From: Chitinophagaceae bacterium UBA4857
GTDB lineage: Bacteria > Bacteroidota > Bacteroidia > Chitinophagales > Chitinophagaceae
Assembly: GCA_002399735.1 (NCBI GenBank)
Contig: DHEF01000002.1
Location: forward strand, 242,462-282,454
Length of the DNA: 39,993 nucleotides
Direction of reading: 5' to 3'
Shown: piece by piece, positions 34,937 through 39,993 of the stretch
How the letters are laid out: every line of letters begins with the position of its first letter
Numbering within the stretch: the stretch's first letter is position 1
Position numbers and translations under genes: made by a program
Notes under the pieces: model-generated
Told to the model about the DNA's origin: nothing
Databases searched by the model: none
The model's input: the letters and a program-made list of their open reading frames with translations, nothing else

Positions 34937-36190
34937 ATGAAAAAAATACTATTATCCATGTTTTTTGTTTTTACCGCATTTTTTGTAAATGCCTGTATGT
35001 GTTTTCCTCCACAATTGGACAGTGCCTATATAGGTACTAAGAACAATATTGCGCTGATTCGTATTCATAAACTCATTGATTATAAAAATGAAGCTGCCGC
35101 CAATGATGCTCCGATGCAGTTAGCTGCAGTGGAACAGTTGTATGGTTTTAAAGGTAAGCGGCTAGATACCATTTTAGTAACCAGTGTACGTACGTCCTGC
35201 GATATTGGGGTTAGAGAAGGTGATTTATGGTTGGTTTTTACCAATGCCTTGTATAACTATCAGGCTATTGGTGCTTGCGGTAACTCCGAAAAAATTAATA
35301 CAAAGTTTTTTAACTCTGAATTGATTTACCTGATTAACCAATCCTTTGCGGAAAAAATTAAAACCTTATTGTTTTTATACTATCCTGCTGCAACTAAGCA
35401 AAAGGTGCAGGTAAAATGGAAATCAGGAAACACTTTTTTTACGCTTCCTTATACTAAACAGGGGCTGAATGGTGAATTGCAGGTCTATTCACCTGAGGGG
35501 AAATTATTGATTTTAGAAACATATAAAAATGACCAGTTAAACGGCGTATCAAAAAGCTGGTATTACAACGGTACGCCCAATACCGTACATGAATATAAAG
35601 ACGGAAAACGTAATGGTACCAGCGCCTATTTCTTTCCAAATGGTAGTAAGGCCCGTGAAGAAGTGTATGAAAATGAAGAACTGAATGGGTTGAAAAAAAC
35701 ATGGGATTTGCTGGGTAATCTTACTTACGAGGGAACATACCGGCAAGGGCTGAGAGTAGGTGTTAGCCGGGAGTGGCATGCTGTTGATACCAGCCGAGCT
35801 TTTTTGAAAATGCAGGCTGATTTTGATTATTATGGTGAAAACCTGACGGAGGATACTATTTATCAATGGAACCAAAGCCGCCAGCTAAAAAAATACGTAG
35901 TGGCTGATAGTGTGGGTGTTTTACAAAAGGAAAAAAGTTTTTATCGTAACGGACGGTTGGAGAGTGATATTACTTATGATACAAATACGAAAAACTATCT
36001 GGAAAATAAATACTTTTATAACGGTCGTACAAAATACATGGCTATTTATAAGATACCCGAAAGAAAGACAGAAACATTATTGAGCGATAGACGTTATTTA
36101 ATGGAGGAATATAATTTTAATAAAGACGGATCTAAGAAAAGAGTTATCTGGTATGATGCAGATGGCAAAAGATTATCGGTGATTGAATAA
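34937..36190 (+). CDS. Secreted NTR/TIMP-like domain plus MORN-repeat protein
   Basis: This 417-residue exported protein has a signal peptide (1-19, ending VNA) followed by Cys20-Met-Cys22, a CxC start as in NTR/TIMP domains. The N-terminal region to about residue 125 reads like an NTR fold: NIALIRIHKLID, VTSVRTSCDIGVREGDLW, LVFTNALYNYQAIGACGNSEK. At about 170-300 there are MORN_2-type repeats (GLNGELQVYSPEGKL, DQLNGVSKSWYYNGTPN, GKRNGTSAYFFPNGSK, ELNGLKKTWDLLGNL). Similar repeats continue to the C-terminus. The ATG at 34937 is preferred over TTG at 34931. The CxC start could also be a lipoprotein Cys, but the Asn at -2 is unusual. Function is unknown. Confidence 0.75.
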   Translation: MKKILLSMFFVFTAFFVNACMCFPPQLDSAYIGTKNNIALIRIHKLIDYKNEAAANDAPMQLAAVEQLYGFKGKRLDTILVTSVRTSCDIGVREGDLWLVFTNALYNYQAIGACGNSEKINTKFFNSELIYLINQSFAEKIKTLLFLYYPAATKQKVQVKWKSGNTFFTLPYTKQGLNGELQVYSPEGKLLILETYKNDQLNGVSKSWYYNGTPNTVHEYKDGKRNGTSAYFFPNGSKAREEVYENEELNGLKKTWDLLGNLTYEGTYRQGLRVGVSREWHAVDTSRAFLKMQADFDYYGENLTEDTIYQWNQSRQLKKYVVADSVGVLQKEKSFYRNGRLESDITYDTNTKNYLENKYFYNGRTKYMAIYKIPERKTETLLSDRRYLMEEYNFNKDGSKKRVIWYDADGKRLSVIE

Positions 36191-36257
36191 ATATTCCTTA
36201 TTATTGATTTTGTATAAATAAGCAGGCACTTGCACATTGCTCAATAGAATTGATGCA

Positions 36258-36350
36258 GTACCACCGACAAGTCGGGGTACACCTTGCATAATGTTGAGTA
36301 AAGTTACAGGTGCACAAGAGTGCGACGCAACAGACGATGATAGTAGTACT
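36258..36350 (+). repeat. Dispersed intergenic repeat, copy D
   Basis: 36258-36339 matches 13669-13750 at 75 of 82. The right part (gacgatgatagtagtactac) matches copies A and B. GTACACCT (36275-36282) and AGGTGCAC (36308-36315) can pair with one A/C mismatch. Confidence 0.9.
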
Positions 36351-36381
36351 ACAGCCGGGCTCATAAAAAAACATACCGCAT

Positions 36382-36412
36382 AAAAAAAGTACCCGATGCA
36401 AACCGGGTACTT
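36382..36412 (-). terminator. Rho-independent terminator after ychF
   Basis: AAGTACCCG pairs with CGGGTACTT (36387-36395 with 36404-36412), and on the minus strand a run of seven T follows (36382-36388 in reverse). Confidence 0.9.
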
Positions 36413-36440
36413 AACTTATAACTTAATACTTATAGCTTAA

Positions 36441-37538
36441 CTATACATTGAAACGGAAATGCATTACATCTCCATCTTTTACAATGTACTCTTTACCCTC
36501 AATGCGTAGTTTACCGGCTTCACGGGCAGCAGCTTCGGTTTTGTATTGTACATAATCGTCGTAGCCAATTACCTCGGCTTTAATAAAACCTTTTTCAAAA
36601 TCGGTATGAATAACACCGGCGGCTTGCGGCGCTTTCCAACCTTCGTGTATTGTCCAGGCACGTACCTCCTGCACACCGGCAGTAAAATAAGTGTAGAGGT
36701 TTAATAATTTGTAAGCTGAACGAATTAAACGATCCAAGGCTGGCTCGGTCATTTTATATTCATCCATAAACAATGCTTTATCATCAGCATTATCCATTTC
36801 GGCAATTTGTGCTTCAATAGAGTTGTTCATAATAATAACCTGTGCATTCTCGCTTTTTACAGCGGCGGCTAAAGCTTCCGAAAATTTATTGCCGGTATGC
36901 ATAGATGCTTCATCTACGTTAGCAACATACAAAACAGGTTTATCGGTAAGTAAAAATAAATCGGCAATAGCTACTTTATCTTCTTTGCTTAGCTCCAGTT
37001 CACGAATGCTGCGGCCTTGCTCTAAATGCGCTTTGCAACGTAACAACACTTCTAACTCTGCTTTTAATTTGGGATCGGTCTTGGCACCTTTTTCCGTTTT
37101 CGGAATTTTCTTTTCTACACTATCTAAATCTTTTAACTGTAATTCTGTATCAATAATTTCTTTATCGGCAACGGGGTTAATAGCGCCTTCGTCACGTAAT
37201 ACATTCTCGTCTTCAAAACAACGAATAACGTGTATCACGGCATCTACTTCACGTATATTACCTAAAAATTTATTACCCAATCCTTCGCCTTTGCTGGCAC
37301 CTTTTACCAGGCCAGCAATGTCAACAATCTCAATTTGAGTTGGTACTATGCGGTCGGGTATAACCAACTCGGCTAGTTTGTTTAAACGGGTATCGGGTAC
37401 GTCAACAAGCCCTACGTTGGGTTCAATAGTACAAAAACGATAGTTGCTGGCTTGTGCTTTTGCACTGTTACTAACAGCGTTAAATAAAGTTGATTTTCCA
37501 ACATTAGGTAAGCCTACAATTCCTGCTTTTAAAGCCAT
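36441..37538 (-). CDS. ychF: YchF/OLA1-family ribosome-associated ATPase
   Basis: This 365-residue cytoplasmic P-loop protein of the Obg family binds ATP rather than GTP and associates with ribosomes. The P-loop is GLPNVGKST (residues 9-17), followed by DVPDTRL-type G3 IVDIAGLVKGASKGEGLGN and the NxxE-type motif VANVDE. A coiled region lies at about 150-190 and a TGS domain at the C-terminus (about 280-365; TYFTAGVQEVRAWTIHEGW, ending KDGDVMHFRFNV). Length matches the family. ATG at 37538. It stands alone with its own terminator and is separated from tRNA-Glu by a bidirectional terminator. Confidence 0.97.
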   Translation of the reverse strand: MALKAGIVGLPNVGKSTLFNAVSNSAKAQASNYRFCTIEPNVGLVDVPDTRLNKLAELVIPDRIVPTQIEIVDIAGLVKGASKGEGLGNKFLGNIREVDAVIHVIRCFEDENVLRDEGAINPVADKEIIDTELQLKDLDSVEKKIPKTEKGAKTDPKLKAELEVLLRCKAHLEQGRSIRELELSKEDKVAIADLFLLTDKPVLYVANVDEASMHTGNKFSEALAAAVKSENAQVIIMNNSIEAQIAEMDNADDKALFMDEYKMTEPALDRLIRSAYKLLNLYTYFTAGVQEVRAWTIHEGWKAPQAAGVIHTDFEKGFIKAEVIGYDDYVQYKTEAAAREAGKLRIEGKEYIVKDGDVMHFRFNV

Positions 37539-37585
37539 AAAAAAGTGTTGTAATTAAAAAGCTAATTTTAAAACTGCTATAAAGT

Positions 37586-37617
37586 AAAAAAGGCTACTTT
37601 TTATAGTAGCCTTTTTT
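37586..37617. terminator. Bidirectional hairpin between tRNA-Glu and ychF
   Basis: AAAAAAGGCTACT pairs with AGTAGCCTTTTTT (37586-37598 with 37605-37617). A-runs and T-runs on both sides make it a terminator in either direction; on the minus strand it ends tRNA-Glu transcription before ychF. Confidence 0.88.
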
Positions 37618-37632
37618 TGCTTTAAAACTCTG

Positions 37633-37704
37633 TAGCCCGTAGGGGAATCGAACCCCTCTTCCCAGAATGAAAATCTGGTGTCCTAACCGATAGACGAACG
37701 GGCC
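37633..37704 (-). tRNA. tRNA-Glu (TTC)
   Basis: On the minus strand GGCCCGT pairs with ACGGGCT; the anticodon loop is ATTTTCATT, giving TTC, and the T arm reads AGGGGTTCGATTCCCCT. The length is 72 nt. CCA is not encoded. Confidence 0.97.
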
Positions 37705-37722
37705 ATACCGTTTTTGGGATTG

Positions 37723-37753
37723 CAAAGATAAGGGCATGTTTTTTACCAGCAAA
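37723..37753 (-). promoter_or_regulatory. tRNA-Glu promoter
   Basis: On the minus strand TTTG (37750-37753) and TATCTTTG (37723-37730) match the -33/-7 consensus with 19 nt between. It gives a leader of about 15 nt before the tRNA. Confidence 0.75.
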
Positions 37754-37827
37754 AAAAAAGATAAAAAACTTTAAAAAAATATTTTAACAGGTTGAAATAA
37801 GCACAAAAATAACTGTACTATAATTTG

Positions 37828-37835
37828 TATATTTG
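37828..37835 (+). promoter_or_regulatory. Candidate -7 element for gap
   Basis: TATATTTG fits TAnnTTTG and lies 38 nt before the gap ATG. No TTTG is seen at the expected -33 distance. Confidence 0.4.
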
Positions 37836-37873
37836 CGAGCCTTAAAAATATTGTTCAATCACAAAACAAAACT

Positions 37874-38887
37874 ATGAGTACTGTAAAAGTAGCCATTAAC
37901 GGATTTGGAAGAATAGGTCGTTTAGTATATCGTCAAATTTATAAAATGGAAGGAATTGATATTGTAGCCATCAATGACCTTACCAGCCCTAAAGTGTTAG
38001 CGCATCTGTTAAAGTACGATACAGCTCAGGGGCGTTTTGATGCTGATGTACAAGCTTCAGAAAACTCAATTACCGTTAATGGTGACGAAGTAAAAATATA
38101 TGCACAAAAAGATCCGGCTCAAATTCCATGGGCTTCACACGAAGTGGATGTGGTATTAGAGTGTACCGGTTTCTTTACCGATAAAGATAAAGCCCAGGCA
38201 CATATTACTGCTGGCGCTAAAAAAGTAGTTATTTCTGCACCGGCAACCGGCGATTTAAAAACAATTGTATTTAACGTAAACCATGATATTTTAGATGGTA
38301 GCGAAACAATCATTAGTTGTGCATCTTGCACCACTAACTGTTTAGCGCCAATGGCCCAGGTGTTAGAGGAGAAATTTGGTATTGTAAATGGTTTAATGAC
38401 CACTATACATGCTTATACCAATGATCAAAATACACAGGATGCACCACACCCTAAAGGTGATTTACGCCGTGCACGTGCAGCCGCACAAAACATTGTACCA
38501 AACAGTACAGGTGCAGCTAAGGCAATTGGTTTGGTACTACCTTCTTTAAAAGGCAAGTTAGATGGCAGTGCACAACGTGTGCCAACACTTACCGGATCGT
38601 TAACGGAGGTTACAGCTGTGTTAGGCAAAAAAACAACAGTAGAAGAAGTAAACGCAGCCATGAAAGCCGCCGCTAACGAAAGTTTTGGTTATACCGAAGA
38701 CGAAATTGTAAGCAGCGATATCATTGGTATTAGCTATGGCTCATTGTTTGATGCTACACAAACACGTGTACAAACAGTAGGCGATACACAATTAGTACGC
38801 ACCATTAGCTGGTACGATAATGAAATGAGTTACGTAAGCCAATTGGTACGTACCGTTCATTATTTTGCACAGTTAATCAGCAAATAA
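37874..38887 (+). CDS. gap: Type I glyceraldehyde-3-phosphate dehydrogenase
   Basis: This 337-residue cytoplasmic glycolytic enzyme converts glyceraldehyde 3-phosphate to 1,3-bisphosphoglycerate with NAD. The Rossmann start is INGFGRIGRLVYRQI and NAD specificity is suggested by VAINDL. The catalytic Cys152 is in SCASCTTNCLAP. Other family motifs are THAYTND-type IHAYTNDQNTQDAPHPKG, RRARAAAQNIVPNSTGAA and SWYDNEMSY. Length is normal. It is followed, after a 271-nt structured gap, by a small unknown gene and pgk, which makes the next glycolytic step. Confidence 0.98.
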   Translation: MSTVKVAINGFGRIGRLVYRQIYKMEGIDIVAINDLTSPKVLAHLLKYDTAQGRFDADVQASENSITVNGDEVKIYAQKDPAQIPWASHEVDVVLECTGFFTDKDKAQAHITAGAKKVVISAPATGDLKTIVFNVNHDILDGSETIISCASCTTNCLAPMAQVLEEKFGIVNGLMTTIHAYTNDQNTQDAPHPKGDLRRARAAAQNIVPNSTGAAKAIGLVLPSLKGKLDGSAQRVPTLTGSLTEVTAVLGKKTTVEEVNAAMKAAANESFGYTEDEIVSSDIIGISYGSLFDATQTRVQTVGDTQLVRTISWYDNEMSYVSQLVRTVHYFAQLISK

Positions 38888-39158
38888 TAAGTTCTTTTTT
38901 TAGTTTATGGCGTGCCCCCGTGTTATACAAACTGCGGCTTTATCAAGCCTTGTTTACTAACACGGGGTCGGGCTATACGCTACTACTCCGGCACACCCCC
39001 TAACCCCCTACAAGGGGAACTGCTATACACAGGGCCTCACCGGGGTATCCGCTGCTATCCCTCACGCAATCACCACCATTTTATCCAATCCTACGGTATT
39101 CCTCTTTTTGTTTGGTATAAGCCCTCACTTATATCTATATTAAAACGAAGACAACTGT
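38888..39158. other. Structured gap after gap gene with nested inverted repeats
   Basis: CCCCGTGTTA (38916-38925) pairs exactly with TAACACGGGG (38958-38967). Inside is GGCTT-TATC-AAGCC (38936-38949), and outside GCGT (38910-38913) pairs with ACGC (38977-38980). An imperfect direct repeat follows, GGGCTATACGCTACTACTCC (about 38970) and GGGGTATCCGCTGCTATCCC (about 39042), matching at 15 of 20. No T-run follows, so it is not a simple terminator. No gene is seen. Confidence 0.55.
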
Positions 39159-39524
39159 ATGAGTAAAACGAATGCAAAGCGATTGAGCGCCAAAGAAATT
39201 CAAGCTGAAATTGAGAACGGTAGCAAATTTGTCCATTATCAATATGCGGTTTCATTTATTTTCGGAACATCAAAAGGTAAATCCGAATTAAAATTGTTAA
39301 AGCGGGGGCAAAATGCATTCCTGCATAGTTTTTGGTACAACCTTATCACCATCATGTTGGGTTGGTGGGGTATTCCGGCTGGCCCGGCAACTGCCATAAA
39401 AGCTTTACGCACCAATATAAATGGTGGTGAAGATGTAACTAACCAAATACTTGCCGTTTCGGCAGGTTACCTGATGTACGAGGAAGCGAAGGGTGAAAAA
39501 AGTACATCAACAGCACTATCATAA
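39159..39524 (+). CDS. Small protein of unknown function between gap and pgk
   Basis: This 121-residue protein begins with a charged segment (SAKEIQAEIENGSKFVHYQY), has one hydrophobic stretch (about residues 52-80; FLHSFWYNLITIMLGWWGIPAG) and a Gly/Asn-rich C-terminal half. It has no signal peptide. It could be a single-pass membrane or peripheral protein. I do not recognise the family. Its ATG at 39159 and its stop are clear, and it sits 17 nt before pgk, so it may be cotranscribed with pgk. Confidence 0.75.
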   Translation: MSKTNAKRLSAKEIQAEIENGSKFVHYQYAVSFIFGTSKGKSELKLLKRGQNAFLHSFWYNLITIMLGWWGIPAGPATAIKALRTNINGGEDVTNQILAVSAGYLMYEEAKGEKSTSTALS

Positions 39525-39541
39525 AATTATACAACTATATT

Positions 39542-39993
39542 ATGAGTAAATTTTCCGATTACAATTTCAGCAATCAAAAGGTATTGGTAAGAGTTGATTT
39601 TAATGTTCCGTTAAACGAACAGTTAGAAATTACTGATGATACCAGAATTAAAGCTGCCGTACCTACTATAAAAAAAATTATAGATGATGGTGGAAAAGTA
39701 GTTTTAATGTCTCATTTAGGTCGCCCAAAAGACGGACCAACGGATAAGTACTCATTAAAACATTTATTGCAGCGTATACACGAATTATTAACCGAGGCTG
39801 TAGGTAAATCTATACCGGTATTATTTGCCGATGATTGTATTGGGAAACAAGCTGCCTTAACTGCCAATATGATGCGTGAAGGCGAAGTGTTGTTATTAGA
39901 AAACCTGCGCTTTTATAAAGAAGAAGAAAAAGGTGATGAAGGCTTTGCTAAAAAGCTAAGTGCCTTGGGCGATGTATATGTAAACGATGCATT
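39542..39993 (+). CDS. pgk: Phosphoglycerate kinase, 5' part, runs off the window
   Basis: The first 150 codons of a glycolytic kinase that makes ATP from 1,3-bisphosphoglycerate. Visible family motifs are VLVRVDFNVPL, DDTRIKAAVPTI, MSHLGRPKDG, YSLKHLL, LLLENLRFYKEEEKGDE and DVYVNDA at the window edge. ATG at 39542. The C-terminal ATP-binding half is outside the window. It lies 17 nt after the small unknown gene. Confidence 0.95.
   Translation, partial: MSKFSDYNFSNQKVLVRVDFNVPLNEQLEITDDTRIKAAVPTIKKIIDDGGKVVLMSHLGRPKDGPTDKYSLKHLLQRIHELLTEAVGKSIPVLFADDCIGKQAALTANMMREGEVLLLENLRFYKEEEKGDEGFAKKLSALGDVYVNDA

Noticed and set aside
34937..36190. A toxin-antitoxin antitoxin (YwqK name often given to MORN_2 proteins)
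   Set aside because: The protein is exported, long and has no toxin neighbour; the name is an annotation habit, not evidence.
16323..36190. Metalloprotease and TIMP-like protein as enzyme and inhibitor pair
   Set aside because: They are about 17 kb apart and not cotranscribed; only fold-level analogy supports it.
38912..39166. Open frame of 84 codons between gap and the small protein
   Set aside because: It covers the inverted repeats, overlaps the real start at 39159 and has unnatural composition (Pro, Cys, His rich).
1..39993. CRISPR arrays, rRNA genes, prophage or IS elements
   Set aside because: No regularly spaced repeats, rRNA sequence, integrase or transposase was seen on either strand.

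Overview
The window looks like chromosome from a member of the Bacteroidota, most likely Chitinophagaceae or a close relative. Supporting signs are GLPGLI-family proteins, TonB-dependent-type receptors with a carboxypeptidase-regulatory N-terminus, a metalloprotease with a type IX secretion C-terminal sorting domain, Bacteroidota-type promoters (TTTG about 20 nt upstream of TAnnTTTG), few Shine-Dalgarno sites, low GC, and signal peptides cleaved before Gln. The family placement is inference. No phage, insertion sequence, CRISPR array or rRNA was seen.

Layout. 1-2565: an intergenic repeat copy and a folded element, then exbD and exbB and an SPFH/band-7 protein, all on the minus strand. 2788-6056: a short GT35 glycogen-phosphorylase-like protein that lacks the pyridoxal-phosphate lysine, then tilS. 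6226-9744: a GLPGLI protein and an outer-membrane receptor (minus). 9921-13011: glycogen branching enzyme and a secreted TPR protein. 13061-13864: gene-free and full of repeats. 13865-15915: HesB/IscA-like protein, a zinc-ribbon methyltransferase, and (minus) a glutaminyl-peptide cyclotransferase lipoprotein. 16323-19891: T9SS metalloprotease, a regulatory-like lipoprotein and a class C serine hydrolase. 19990-22460: a 7TMR-DISM histidine kinase overlapping a LuxR-type response regulator. 22655-25043: a superfamily 1 helicase and a small lipoprotein. 25404-27392: tRNA-Met, proB and a second GLPGLI protein. 27982-36190: a second receptor, a small exported protein, an 1161-residue outer-membrane protein, and an NTR-like/MORN protein. 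36441-39993: ychF, tRNA-Glu, gap, a small unknown protein, and pgk running off the end.

How genes relate. GlgB and the GT35-like protein both belong to glycogen metabolism but are about 5.5 kb apart and not in one operon. ExbB/ExbD energise TonB-dependent transport and could serve the two receptors; each receptor has a GLPGLI gene as its neighbour. The glutaminyl cyclase fits the fact that eight of the nine non-lipoprotein signal peptides I could place end in a small residue followed by Gln. gap, the small unknown protein and pgk form a glycolytic block.

Most notable: the lysine-less GT35 protein; the NTR-like domain joined to MORN repeats; recurring receptor-GLPGLI neighbours; and a mosaic family of dispersed intergenic repeats present in most long intergenic gaps. 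I saw no clear defence system or biosynthetic cluster.
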